Assembly (NCBI GenBank): GCA_023231475.1
Contig: JALJEE010000145.1
Coordinates: 62,001 to 126,000, forward strand
Origin: Seison nebaliae
Lineage: Eukaryota; Rotifera; Pararotatoria; Seisonacea; Seisonidae
Length of the DNA: 64,000 bases
Direction: 5' to 3'
Positions 11,593 through 25,138 of this stretch are shown one piece after another. Position 1 is the stretch's first letter. Each line of letters begins with the position of its first letter. The notes under the pieces are model-generated. The model did not search any database, had not been told where the DNA came from, and saw only the letters and a list, made by a program, of their open reading frames with translations. Both the position numbers and the translations under genes were made by a program.

Positions 11593-14500
11593 ACGAATAC
11601 TTAATTCCTGTAATATGACAAAGAAATAGAGACAACTGATAAATTTTAGCAGTTGCAGTAATTTTACCGAAATAATCATGCATGACATATCGATAAACAA
11701 GGAATGAATTCAACAAGAGGCATATGATATAAAAGAGAAGGAGGTTTAAATATAAGAAACTATAAATATGTTGTTATAGTTGGTGGGAAAAAAATTGATT
11801 ATAAGACGACAAGATCAAAATCAAAGTAGAATTATGAGAATGTTATACAAAATTAACATAAAACGAACTTCTGTCAATTTTCGACTAATATTCACAGAAG
11901 GAAAGATGTTGAAGACATCTAATACGTAACTACTATCGAATACTTCACTGCCAACATCAATCTCATTTCATCAATTGGAAGGTAAAACTTTAATGAGTAA
12001 GTTAGATAAGTAACTTGTTAGATATATTTTCAAGATGTACCCAACTAGCTTTGTTAGTTATCGAGATGGATGTGGAAAACTAATAAAATAGAATAGATGA
12101 TTGAATGGATCGAATTACATCGAATACATCATTGTAGAGATGTTGATAGTAAGGAATATGTGGATAGTTGAAAGGTTTCCTCCCAATTATTTTAGACGAA
12201 GGTTAAACAGATGCAACAGACAGCTGGTAATAATGGGTTTGATGAGAGGATGTCATTTTATTTTAAGAAGATTGTGCAGCTGCTTCAATTCTCCTTCGTT
12301 TTCTGATAGGAATCATATAGTGAACGAACACGATAAAGAATATCATCCATTCAATCGCCTCGTCGAATTCTCTTCTGTGAAGATGAAACATTTCCAATAA
12401 TTAAAATTGGAAGAAGAAAAGGAAGGTCATTACCAGTGGAAATGTCGATATGATTAATGCAATCCAACAATACTTACACAACGACCATGCACAAAGGAAT
12501 ATTACCATAACAGATATTCGAAACGTGATTTCCTTAATTATTTTCCTTTCTTTCTTCCTCTTGACGATGGAAATCAAATATTTTCATCAACACATCACTC
12601 TTAATAATGTCTCTCTTATTGTATATGGTGTGTGACGCATACATATGAATTATTACAATATTATGCAACATCAGCAACAATTTTTAAAAATCAGTAGTTG
12701 CACTTATGTTTAATATCTAATTCGAAGGAAATAAATATATCAGAATTTGTATATTAAATTCATATAAACATCATCTTCTCTCAATTAGATCATAAAAAGA
12801 AGAAATGAATGAATAGATGAATGAATGAATAAAAATGGTGAAAATTGAATGAATGAAGTGGAATGATGAAAAATTAATTTTCATTTAAAATGAATACCAT
12901 GACTATGATTACCTTAGATACTGGGAGAACTGTTGGATATGCCATTACATGATATCATTAGAATTATGATTAATTTAAAGAAGAAATGACAAAGGACAAA
13001 AATCGGCATATCTTATACAGACACTAGATCGACATGTTTATGAAAGTAAGGAAAAATATTTGATGGAAACGTCATCGGAATAAAAGGAGAATTATCAGAG
13101 AAAAGAAGGAAACAGAAGTTTAAGAAAAAAAATTGGTAAATCGTCACCATGATGAAACAATATTTAATTTCATGTAAAGTGAGTATAATAGTGTGTTGTA
13201 CAATCGGAGAATTGTTGAATGTCGTTTTAAATTAATATGTTTCTACTTGCTGATCAAATGCATTTGACTGATAAGTGGAGCGCTAGTGGCCACTATATGT
13301 ATATTCAGTGGAATGGACGGGAATAGAAATACGGATGGAGAATATACGATTTAGAAGTAAATGAATGAAGGAAAATAAATGGGGAAATGAACAATCGTGC
13401 GTAAGAAAGAGAGTGATAAAAGGGAAGGTAAGGAGAAATCGTATATGGAAAATGGTGAAGGACATCACATGATACGTTACAGTAAAATTTAACGAATGGT
13501 CAATCCTTTCACATTTATTTCCCCCTTTTTTCCTTCTGATAATGTTCAATGTTACGCCATCATTCTCTCTGTTATTCTTCGCCCTTTCATTCTCTTTCCA
13601 TTCTGCTGAGAATTTGTTATCTCTCCAATTAATTGTTGCCTCTACACTGTGGAGGTTATTTGAACTGTTTTGGAAGAAATAAAGTTTGAAGGAAAAAATG
13701 ATGTTGGAAATGATAATGTTGTCCACCTCCTATTAGGTACCCAAGTATCCCATGAGTCGATAATTGTTGTATACATGAAAATATACAGATGTCCAATTTC
13801 TTATTCGATGTTTAAGAGGAGAAATATAAGGGACCTCGTCTAGAATAAATTCGTATATATTTTCTTCAATCGTTATTTCATTACTGGTTATTCATCGAAC
13901 TGGACCAAACTTGAATTGCTACGATTAGAACTCATTTTTTTAGAGAAAAAATCATTAACAATATTTTACTGTGACTATGGCGACATAAAGACGATTGTTC
14001 GTGATATAAAATAAAATAGTATTTATAACCAAGAAATTTGGAGATTGGAAAGTGGACTTATTTAAAACTATGATTCATTTCAGTTTCTAATCATATGATA
14101 AGTATGAAGCGTATACGTTAAAACAAAAAAATATGAGACGAGACCGTCCAACTGAACATGCCATATCTGATGGTAAAAGATCCAAGAAATGTAGCCCAAA
14201 GGGAGAAGCCTTCGTTAGTTCGTCTTGATCGTATACATTATGAATATTGTTTGATATTTTCTAGGACATACATATGTAGCAACTTCTTTTAGCTTCCTCA
14301 TTCACGACATAGAAGAACGATAAATAAACTTGTGTTAAAGTAGGAAACTCACGACAGAATGAAGATTACTACTATAAGTTTTCGGTAGTAAAAAAACAGG
14401 ATGAAGATAGGTCTAGTTTTCTCAATGTTTGAACATTCTTTGTATATATTGAGAGTCGAAGAAGAAAGAAAACCGATTAGGAGGAAGAAGGGAAATTTCT

Positions 14501-16948
14501 GTACATTGCATAACGAGTGTCCATAATCATTAGAAAGAAAAGATGATCATTGAAGGTGAAATAGGATGTAGAAAATAGCCAACATTCTGCCTTCTGTCCA
14601 ACTATCATCCCACCCACCTCACTTCACCTTGATGTTAATCGATTTCATATAAATAATGTAGATGAATATTTATCTGAACTATAACTATCATCTGCATCAA
14701 ACTGTTGCAGATGATGACAATACACGACCATCACAATGAGCATCACAAATAACTAATGAAGAAATCTAAAATATTTATTACGTCAACATACATAATGGAA
14801 GAACGATAGAAAGCTATTTTAAAACATAAGAATCATCAAGTCTCTCCTTATTGATATTATAGAATATTGGAATAGAAAGAAGGTTATTTTTTTGTTGGAA
14901 GAAAAAATGAGTTTGATGAAAATATATGCAGCATATTTTTCAGTTGTTTAGTTCGTTCAAGCTGGAATAGAAGTTACAAAACAAATTCCATCTGCAACGT
15001 TTACATTCTTACAGAATTGCGCCATTGCTTTGCACTTATAAAATTTACAGTCGATGTATCGCTTAAATTACTAATATCGAATTGATATTATCGATTAAAT
15101 ATAATTGGGATGAATTGAATGAAATTTCATGAAAATTCTCAAATGTCCAGATATGCTTGAAACATTACAGAGTATGACTTGGCAAATGAATCATATTGAA
15201 ATGAAGTATGAAACTATTCCCCGTTGCTTGTTGTCATTATTTGTCAATGAGAATAATAGAAATAATTCTATAAAATGTTACTTCCTTTTTTCAATTATAT
15301 CATCGCCATCACCAATGGACAGTGTTCTGTGATTTCTTTTCATTCCTCCGAAGTCTCTTTGTCGACGATATACTTGAAATATTTGGTTGCGTGCTTATAT
15401 ATCGTGTATGTGTGTACGTATAGTTAATGTAGTGACTGTATTATGTATGATATGTTAAGACTAAAGATAGTTAAGAACGTACACGTATATTGCGTATGAC
15501 AAGTAGGAGCAATATGTATACAAATACATATGCCCCCTTGCCGACCGACGCATAGAGGACCTTCACTACTCTTCATATAACGTTATGAAGGACTCTTCTA
15601 AGCAATTAAGTAGAAGAAGGAGAAATGAAGATAATGAAGAATAACGAGAGAATTGTATAATAAAACGAAATTCTTTGTAAGAAGGGAAAACTGTTAAAAT
15701 AATTGGGAAACGAATACAACTGGCAACCAGATGGCTCTCATACGGGTATTTCTCTATTTATATCGAATGATTATAGCCCATCTGTCGCTATGATCTTTTA
15801 TTCATCTTCCTCTCATATTATTAATAGTAGTCATGATAACAAGAGGAATATTTAATTCTTTTTGGTAATTATTCCTTTTCATTATATCCAGAAGAATGTT
15901 TAGAAAACACAAATGAATCAATAAGAAATTTAACTGAAATTTGAGAGGAACATTCACTCCTTGAAAAGAACTCTCTGAACTCACAAATTTTATTGCGTGT
16001 CCACCATCATGTCATGCAGGAAGCATATGTCATTTACTTCTTCAATTACATAGCAATATCGATCTCGTTAATGTTCTCCAAAACCATTCTTCTTCGTGAC
16101 GATGATGATTTATGAATATTGCTTATTCTTTCCAATAATCTTCATCGTCTTTCTCTCTCGTCATTCGATTATTCTGACTCCCAAACAATATTTCTCATAT
16201 TACGCACAATATCAACAGCAATTATATATATATATATATATATATTTTAGTTATATAAGCGAGCAACTGTCTCCGGGTCAACTATTCAAGGTTCCAACAT
16301 TATACAGTCACTGCACAACTGATATTATTTGACCATCATATGTAACATCTACATCGTTTCTCTCTTTGTCTCATTGTGATAGTGCTTTCTGTTTGACATG
16401 TTCATAGACGAAATATTTTCTCCCCTAATCTCACTACTTACACAATACGTACGACATAACAACTGTTTATCTTTTGAAATCGCTTTGTCCTCCATCTCAA
16501 ACGACGGGACATTCCTTACCTATTATTATCAGATTAGTATATTATTATCCTATTATAATTAATTGATTTAATCATTGAATGATTGATAATATCAATTGAT
16601 CATAACAACTTCATTGAATGAAATTCATAACAACTCAAATTGAAATTATCTACAAACATCTAAATATTATACTTATTTTAGACTCAAAATTAAATGAATC
16701 AATTTATTGAATATAAATTCTCCACCGTACAACGGCAAACATATTTTTTCATTTGGAAAATATTTGTTTGTTTTCTTTCCATGTCTCTCCTATTAGACAT
16801 CAACTAAACTATCCAATAAGTACAGACGGAAAGATACGAAGCAAGAAAATGGAAAGAATTATTAATAATGAACTTTTATTCAAAAATTTTTTTATTTAAT
16901 GTTTATTTTCCTTCGTCGAACTGGTTGGATGTCTAACTGATGTCTAGA
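11593..16948. other. Largest gene-free stretch (about 5.4 kb)
   Basis: No convincing coding exon, tRNA or known microRNA was seen on either strand. The longest ORF (13283-13726, minus) has biased hydrophobic and Phe-rich composition with no domain and is probably chance. There are two CAGCTG E-boxes, at 12221-12226 and 12277-12282, and an AT dinucleotide run at 16222-16246. The region lies upstream of the bHLH gene and downstream of ABHD16A, so long-range control of the bHLH gene is the simplest guess, but it is a guess. Confidence 0.5.
16222..16246. repeat. (AT)n microsatellite
   Basis: Uninterrupted AT dinucleotide run of about 25 bases in non-coding DNA. Confidence 0.85.
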
Positions 16949-19224
16949 CTAATTTGTTTCTCCGTTCACCAAATTATGAATACCGCGTAAATAAGATGTA
17001 GGTAACGTAGTACAATGAGAACTATCGAAATCCATAACGTATTCATCCATTACCTTATAACTGAGGATAGTATTCTCGTCTACATTTGATGAATAAAGAA
17101 AAGATTTGAAGAAAACGAATAATAAAAGAAACTTGTTTGTAATTCTAGAGCATAAGGGAAATCTGTTGCTTGTCGTAAATCTTTCCATATTTTCTCATTC
17201 TTTGTTGTAGACAACCATCTTTGAACTTCTTCTTTACTTTTCATATCGTCTTTAATGGGACGATTCTGCCACATTAACAAGAAATTTGTCGTATTATTGA
17301 ATATCGAAGGAAATCGATAATTTAACATATCGTCAACTAATGGATTAGTTTGATTAGCTGTTAACAATCCAGGTTTCAATGAGAGAATCTCATCACTAAG
17401 TCGTCGAATGAAAAATATCGGTCCTTTATAACTTGAATGAAAATTAAAATGAGATTATTAAAAATTAAGCGAAAAAAAAACCATATAAGTAATTCAGTAT
17501 TATTCAAATTATAATATTGTCTGATTGCTTTGGTAACTATTTCTTTGAGATTGGGTGGCATCACTTGTAAGGCTAACGGTAAAATATCTTGAAAAGGAGC
17601 GTCTAATGTCAAAGAAGGAATTGCAGGATAAAAAGCGGCTGCATAAGATGCCAAATAGCCACCAATTGACCAAGATAAAATATGAATTTTCTCAATAGGA
17701 AATTCCAATTTGAAAAGTGCAAAATTCATTATGGAATCCATACTATTCCACAAATATTCCATTGTTGGAATGCCCTGAAAATTAAATTGAGATTTTCAAC
17801 AAATACAAATGAATTAACTGTACTATCAGCGAAACCCGGATAATTGAATCCCAATATCGAGAATTGGGTGAGGAGAGCAGTATTGTTAAATATTCCTACT
17901 TCATAAAATCCCGAATTACCTTCGATACAAATCATCTATTAAAATTAAATTTGAAAACGGAAAATTTATTGAGAATCGAACTAAATGAGATCCCCGTGGA
18001 GAATCATTCCGTCGATCGACGAACATACAATCCAAATTAATTGGTTTTATTTTCTTTTCTGTGACTAGACATTCCTGAAATGTTTTCAATCGAAAGCGAT
18101 TTGCTGATTCATTCGCCATTAAAATTGCCGTCCGATTTGCGATTATTTGAGAATCTGGAAAATTCCATAATAAATTTTATTTTTCTTTAATAAGAATTAA
18201 CTGGCAACATAATTTGTCACTTTTAACGATCCTGGAAATATCATTCGTCTCCCAACAATATGTGCAATTAAATATCTGGAAATTTCATAAAACTTCTCTA
18301 ATAATTTACAATAAATCCAACGAAATAATCGACTTATCTTGTGAGTTCTGTGCATGTAATTGGCATTTTGTTGATGGTATCCGATATCTTCAATAATTCT
18401 CATAAAAATCTTCTCATTAAATAATAAAAAAGAACTTTTTAATTCTCTCCATCGAAATATCGTTCACATCATCAGTATGTGGTTCGTATTTCATTTCATA
18501 ATTATACGAACGAATTCGATTCTATAAAAAATTATGAAATTCTTCTTTCCAATTTAATTGAAACTTCAGTCGTTAGAAAATCACAATAATCTTTGTTGAG
18601 ACATCTGAATAATCCTGAAATTGTTCCAGTTGATGATTAAGAATTTGAAAAATAAAAATTTTGAACCTTGAAGAATTGTAGCGAGTGTTTTAAGAGCACG
18701 AATCACAATGAAATATGAGCAAATTGAATCTGAAAAATATGAATTTTTTTAATCATTCTAATGAAAATTGAACTTCCGCCTTGAGTGGATAGATAACCGT
18801 CGGAAACATGTAGTACACCAATCATAAGAAATGATGGAAAAAGACTTACGTCTCTTACATATCGTTTGAAGAAAACTAATTAAGCAATTCAAAATAAAAA
18901 TAATAAAAAAGTAAAATAAACGAATGAAATCTGTGTAGAATAAGATTAATGTTGCGAAATTGGTGAAGTAGAAGAGATCTGGTGATACCGAAACCATTTC
19001 TATTAAGAAAAGTCAATAATTCGTTAAGTTGAGAAGAAAGTTTTCTCTAACCTTTTAGAACCAAAATGGAATTGACAAACGAATAGAGTCGTATGGATGT
19101 CCGATCAAGAGAAGAGACCTTCGAGAAAATTAAAATTTTATACAATTTTCTTTAAAGTGGAAAACCATTCTGATGAAAGTGGATGTGATGGTCTCCCCGA
19201 ACGACATGACATACGTCTTTTCAT
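16949..19224 (-). CDS. ABHD16A: Phosphatidylserine lipase ABHD16A-like
   Basis: Integral membrane alpha/beta hydrolase. In vertebrates ABHD16A makes lysophosphatidylserine in the ER. Multiple short exons join in frame. In order: an N-terminal pair of hydrophobic stretches (around 18760-19000), the block YLIAHIVGRRMIFPGS, DCMFVDRRNDSPRGSH, then CIEGNSGFYEVG. The nucleophile elbow is HILSWSIGGYLASYAAAFYP (catalytic Ser in WSIGG). The acid region is CYKGPIFFIRRLSDEILSL, and the C-terminal histidine block is DSSHCTTLPTSYLRGIHNL. These follow the human protein in order and spacing. Several joins remove in-frame stops, for example introns near 17100 and 17430-17480. The 5' end is the least certain part: the ATG at 19224 gives MKRRMSCRSGRPSHP and joins through two short introns to the first hydrophobic exon. 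Confidence 0.85.
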
Positions 19225-20093
19225 CCTTCCAAGATAAAGTACGGTCAACTAATCAAACTATTAATTGGGAACTTTATTTTTCGTAATTTTCGAATGGACG
19301 ATCGGGCCTACCAAAAACTCTTTTATCAAATTCAACATTTCCGATTTAATTTAATCGAACCGAATCACTAACAAACGAGCATAGTTTCCCAAAATAAATA
19401 TTAAAAGAAATTTAATTTAATCAATATCAATAGAAGGCCATCATCACGAAAGAGAAAATGTGGAAATTTTTAATTTTGAATGATAAGAAGGAATTTAAAA
19501 ATTTTCAAATTTAGCTTAATTTGAAGTAAGGACAATTGCTTAAGAATTTGAAAAGGAATTAACAAGAAATAATAACTAAATAAAACTAAAATTTTAAATA
19601 TTTTGTTTTCAAAATTTGTTTTCAAGCAAAACAATTTAAGAAATTTCATTCTAAAAATTATTTTCTACAATTTTTTTACATAGAAATATTTTCTGATTTT
19701 ATCATAATACCTGGAAATTGATAATATGAGTGAAGTAAATAATAATTTATTTCTCGCATTATTCATCAGTAGCTTGAGAATAAAATGATTTATTGGAATT
19801 ATGATGGAAATAGAAATACACTGAGAATGAAATAAAAGTTATGCGTGTGATGTTGGTGCCGTTGGAGAATCTTCACCGAGAAACGAGTGGAAGATTGAAA
19901 TAGGAGAGAATTCTCAATAATAATTCAACGCATTGAATCACATGTGATTGGTGAGTCATTTAATATGGAGTAATAATTAGTGTCAATTGTTAAAATGATA
20001 ATAGTCAATATATTTACGTAGACCAAATATATTACGTGTATTTATGTGTCTAGATTTTGATGGAATTAGAAGAAAAAAATAGAACATAATATT
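19225..20093. other. Gene-free spacer
   Basis: AT-rich. It includes the upstream region of the ABHD16A-like gene. No coding or RNA feature was supported. Confidence 0.5.
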
Positions 20094-20195
20094 ATGGGAG
20101 ATACAAATATCATTATGCAAGCACAAAAACCTGACTCAAAGTCACCTGTGCTTGAACGCGATGGAGAAGATGATGATGAAGATGATAATGAATAA
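20094..20195 (+). CDS. Possible small acidic ORF (33 residues)
   Basis: A short ORF begins MGDTNIIMQAQKPDSK and ends in an Asp/Glu tail (DGEDDDEDDNE). It is less AT-rich than its surroundings and is followed by AATAAA within about 40 nt. No family was recognised. It may be a micropeptide, the last exon of a longer plus-strand gene, or chance. Confidence 0.2.
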   Translation: MGDTNIIMQAQKPDSKSPVLERDGEDDDEDDNE

Positions 20196-20305
20196 ATATT
20201 TAGTAATTAAATATGAATTTACTTTAATAAATAATTTAAGATCTTTCTATCTTCGCTTCATTAAAACGATGGAATTTTAGAGAATATATAATCGGATTAT
20301 ATATT

Positions 20306-22808
20306 TCAATTTGACGAATAGATCTGCTCGACAATCCGCTTTATTTCGTGAGGATTCTGATAAAGTTTCTGGCCATCAATTGGAGAAATTTTCGATACAT
20401 AGAGGCGAATCTTATTCATCCATTGTTGTTCGTCCATATCATTCAATCTCTTTCCTTTCATTACTGTCATGATCTTCTCACACAACAAATCAATCCAATG
20501 TTCATTCTTCACTTCATAACCGTTTGGAATGGGATTAACATTTCCTGATGGGAATGCTGGCATTAGAATTCCTGGTTGCGGTTGTTGATTGGATTGGATC
20601 GCAGCATTTATTTGTTGTGGTTGAGATGTTGGTGGCTGAGTCATTGGTTGGCCATGTGTCATAGGTTGGATATACATCATTGGTGCTCCATTATCTATTG
20701 ATGGAAATTAAATGAAATTGAAGTAGGAAAAGAAATTAACAATTCCTTACACGGTTCGGATTTAGATGTGAGTGAACATAAGGAAAGTTCGAATGGAAGT
20801 TTGGTGGCTGTCCATTGTTGGGTTGTGTGCCTGTGGATTGTGGATGAACGGAACTGTTCGTCGTATATGAATTAGCGATTGGTGGACCTAAATATTTTGA
20901 ATTATGTATTGATCTTGCTAATATTTTGTATTGGAAATAATTGAGATGAAAAAGTTTGTTTTGAAATAAAATAAAATAATAATAGAAATAATAGAAATTA
21001 TAGAAAAGAAATAAATTAATTGATAAATAATTAAAAATAAAAAATAAATTACTAACTAATTAATCGATGAGGATACATGTAGTTGTGGAACATGTTTGGT
21101 GGAATAAAATTCGGGTACATAGAGAGCATGTTACCATTCGTTCCATTTGTATTAACATTGTTTGTCGGTTGTTCCGTAATTGCATTCGAATTGCGTTCAT
21201 TCTCCAAATTATTTCCTGATGTCGTTCGTTTTCCATATAATTGTTCCTTTGATTGAGCTAATGCCACTTGGATGTCTTTATTCATAATTTGCAAATTGGG
21301 TTGATTCAAAACCAACGAGGCGACATCTTTGTCCGCAAACCGGACAAAACCGTAACCACGAGAAGTACCATCCGAAGCATAAACTACTTTCACCGATTCG
21401 ACTTTTCCAAATTTCGAGAATTGTTCCTTTAAGATTTCTTTATTGACATTCGGATCCAATTTGCATACGTACAAATTGACACCATTATGTTGAACGTTTC
21501 GATCGTGACGGAAAACTTCAAATTTCTCTTTCAACATTTTCTCACGTTCTGCTTTCTTTTGAGCGGGACCAACATATAATTTCTTCTCTACAACATCGAT
21601 TTGTCTCGGGTCATTATCATTCGATTCGATCGCATTATTCATCGCGTCACCACTTTCCTTATTGTTCACTTTACCATCATCACTCATCAGCTTTGCAGGA
21701 AAGGATATTTGAATTGGAGTATCATTCATTTCTTCCACTGCTTTAGCTGCCGATTCTGCATTTTGATAACAGACGAAACCGAAACCTTTTGATTTACCGT
21801 TAGAATCTTGTTCAACTTTCGCACTGATAATCGGACCAAATTTCCCAAATATCGATTTTAAATCATTCGATGTGTAATGATCATAGAAATTTTTGATATA
21901 AATATTATTGAAAGTTGAAGTCGTTCCTAAACGTTCACGTCTCTTCTCCCGATTTTCGAATGGACATAAACGAACACGTGATGAATCAATCACTTTTCCA
22001 TCGACATTAGCGATCACTGATTTCGCAACATCTTCTGATTCGTAATGAATGAATCCATATCCTTTCGAATTACCCTTGTCATCCACCATTACTCGACAAC
22101 TTAAAATTCTGCCAAATCGATTGAATGTATGATATATTTCCTTACTTGTCGTTTTTTTGGAAAGATTCTTTATGAAAATATTTCCCGCTCCTGATTTCCT
22201 CAACGTTGCATCTGATTGAGCCCACATAATTCTGATACATCGATTATTTAATCGTTCGAAATTACATTTTTCCATCGCAATTTCAGCTAGAAAAAGAGAA
22301 TAATGAAAAATATTCCATGAGGAAGTTACTCACCTTCTGATACTTTCTCGAAATTAACAAATGCATATCCCAATGAATTCTTTGTATTACTATCGCGACA
22401 TAGACGTACCGATTTGATCACACCGAATTTACCGAAAAGATTGAAAAGTTCAGCCTCCTGTATTCGATGATCCAAATTACCAACATACAGGGAGGCTGTT
22501 ACTTTTCCATGGAGAGCGGAAGCAATGTTCGGTGGGATCATGTTATGTGCGGAGGATTCATGAGAATTTAACATTTGAGATGTTGGATTTGGATCATCGA
22601 CGAGAGTGTTCGTTGTATCCTGTTCATCCGACGACGATTGTATCGAGTTCGCTAAATCATCAGTAACGTTGTGAGTGGAATCGTTGATGGAGTCGGGTCC
22701 ATTTGTCGTGTCTTCTGTAGGAGATGATACCGATATGATCGCAGATTCGCTGACGCCGTCGCCAATGTCGTGCGATATCGGCGACATTCTACTCAATGTC
22801 GATGTCAT
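20306..22808 (-). CDS. PABPC1: Cytoplasmic poly(A)-binding protein
   Basis: Binds mRNA poly(A) tails and links them to translation initiation. Four exons (22808-22334, 22286-21057, 20887-20753, 20694-20306) give 742 residues. All four RRMs are present in order: ASLYVGNLDHRIQEAELFNL, GNIFIKNLSKKTTSKEIYHT, NNIYIKNFYDHYTSNDLKSI and VNLYVCKLDPNVNKEILKEQ. Each has its RNP1 (for example SKGYGFIHYE, SRGYGFVRFA). RRM1 is preceded by about 100 extra Ser/Thr/Asp-rich residues, longer than the usual short N-terminus. A Pro/Gln/Asn linker follows RRM4. The C-terminal domain (EHWIDLLCEKIMTVMKGKRL and onward) sits where the MLLE domain should be but lacks the KITGMLLE core. A splice-acceptor-like tract lies 2 nt before the ATG, suggesting a 5' UTR intron. 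Confidence 0.93.
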
Positions 22809-24003
22809 GTCTGAAAAATAAGAAAAATAAAATGTTAATAAAGAAATGAAAGAAAGAGAAAAGAAAGGAAAGAAAGTATTGGAAGAGTAGCGATATAATG
22901 AGAAAGTAACAAGAAGAAAAGTAACTTTATGTTAGGAATTGTTAGATAAGAGATTTCATAAAGATACCAGAAGTGGTAGATCGCATAGAATGAAAGAAGG
23001 GGAAGAAAAATGAAGACGAGAAGTAATAGGTTGGAGGGAAGTGGAGATAATGGAGGATGAAATTTTTTTCTATTTTTCAAAATGAAATATAAAACTCGAA
23101 AAATCTTTTATTGCGCTACAGTTTTTATAGGCAAATGTCGATAAACATATTGAACGACTCAATTTCTTACACGTCAACTAGTAGACCTCGTACCGAAAGT
23201 TGATTCGTCAACCGTCGAAATTCTCAATTTGGAATTGATGATATTTTTATTTTTAAATTTTTCGATTCGTTCCTACTCCCTTCTCATCATTCCATTGTTG
23301 ATTCGACTTTTTTTTTACTTTTTCATTTTAAATTGATTCCTCATTTTTCCCTTACTCTTTAATTTTATTCCCGTAAGAAATGATCAATTATAATTTCATA
23401 TGATTGCATGAAGGTCAATAGTCGACTTCCTCTCAACTACCTCTTGGCAATTTCTTCTCAGCAATTTCTTCCTAGTACATCACAGGCACATTGACATCTT
23501 ATTATAATTGATGATAAATCAATAGTTACAAATAAATTCTTTAAAAAATCCAACGTGACTTAATTATATACCTCTTCGTACATCTTCAAAAAAGAATAAT
23601 ATCATAAGGAATAAGAATAATCTGAATTACTCATAGGACATTTATGCATAGGAAAGGACCTAAGTACTTTCATTCTTTCTGTTAAACTAACTGACTGAGT
23701 GAATGACTGACAATGACACTTTGTTCCTAATAGAAAAACAGAAAACATGAAAACTTTACTATGCTACAGCTATTATTGCTTTTGTCGTCTTCGCCCTGAT
23801 ATTTCTGTCAAGGAAAAAACGTACAAAATAATCAGTAGGTCCACTCAAATAATCAATATTACTAAAGATACACATCTCCCCCACTACGACTGTATCATGT
23901 CAGATAAGTAATCTCGCACTGGAAATTAGTTACACATCTAATATTCTAAAAGAATCTTTAAAATAATGGAAGGAAATTGAGAGGAATTATTATACATAAA
24001 CAT

Positions 24004-24022
24004 GATATATATATATATATAT
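24004..24022. repeat. (TA)n microsatellite
   Basis: Uninterrupted TA dinucleotide run, non-coding. Confidence 0.8.
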
Positions 24023-25111
24023 GTATTCTTTCAGGATTCATATTAATAAATTGAGGTGTCTACACTACTCATCATGGGAATGTAAGAGAAAATTAATATA
24101 TGAAAACTTTCATTATGTTTCCCCAATTCCTATTGGTTCGTATTACGTGATATTACATAACTTATTTCTTATTCATTCATGTAGTCGTGGAAAAATAACA
24201 TTACATAATGTCAAATTAAAGTGTAATAAATAATTGTTTCTTGAAAGTAGGAAGATGTCGAACTTCCGTGTCTTCGTTTTGATACGATTCGAACACCTTA
24301 TTCAACTTTACTAACAACAATTTCTAACTAAACTTACAGAACGATTGTGGTCATTTCAGTGCTGAATGCAAATGTCGAGGCGAATGTAAAAACAATACCA
24401 ATTAAGCAAATATTCCTGTTAACCATGTGAAAAACGGGAGTGCACGAATTTAACTTAAATTTTAATAATAATTATAAATGAATATTTTAAAATTTTGAAT
24501 TTATTCTCCGCTCATTAAGGTGTGTTGGGGGAGGAGTGAGGAAATTTCAAAGAGATAATTCTTTCAAATATTTCACATTGTTTATATCAGAGCAATTTAT
24601 TAGATTATAACCAAAAAAAATTACAATGTTTTTCTTTTTCATGTGAATTATCAATTCCATAAAATTTCTTTCTCATGTAATCTAAAATTTCTCTTTGTGA
24701 ATTATGGTGTGGCAAGAATAATGTATTTTCTTTCAACATTAATCTTTTAATAAATAAGAGAATTGTTTTACATGAATTGCTATTCTCCAATGCACACCTA
24801 CGCATCTTCTTAACATATATCTTACATTATCAACAGACTCATTAATGCACGTATATATTTTGTGTGCATATAGAAATCCCATTTTACTCTAAATATATTC
24901 CAATTTATATTTATTTGTCTTTTCCCAATTTTACGTCGACTACTACGAACTACCATCACCGCTACCATAGAAGATTTTGGTTATCTGTATGTATTCCTCT
25001 GAAAAAGAAAAAGAAACAGAAGGAGAAATGATATATTAGGAGGAATAATAAGGAAGAAAATGAAAACTTTAAGCATTATATTTCAATCGCACACATACAC
25101 CACTCCCACCC

Positions 25112-25138
25112 GCACACACACACACACACACACACACA
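25112..25138. repeat. (CA)n microsatellite
   Basis: About 13 uninterrupted CA units, in non-coding DNA. Confidence 0.9.

Noticed and set aside
12101-12400. 99-codon plus-strand ORF with several Cys and Arg
   Set aside because: No signal peptide, no homolog recognised and no exon partners. Not enough to call a gene.
13283-13726. 147-codon minus-strand ORF
   Set aside because: Biased Phe/Ile/His composition, no domain, no splice partners; probably chance in a gene-free region.
15534-15600. GC-richer patch with a short hairpin (cttcata..tatgaag), considered as a microRNA precursor
   Set aside because: The stem is only about 7 bp and matches no microRNA seed I recognise; too short for a pre-miRNA.
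24280-24310. tRNA B-box-like sequence (GTTCGAATC on the minus strand)
   Set aside because: No acceptor stem, D-arm or anticodon arm can be paired around it.
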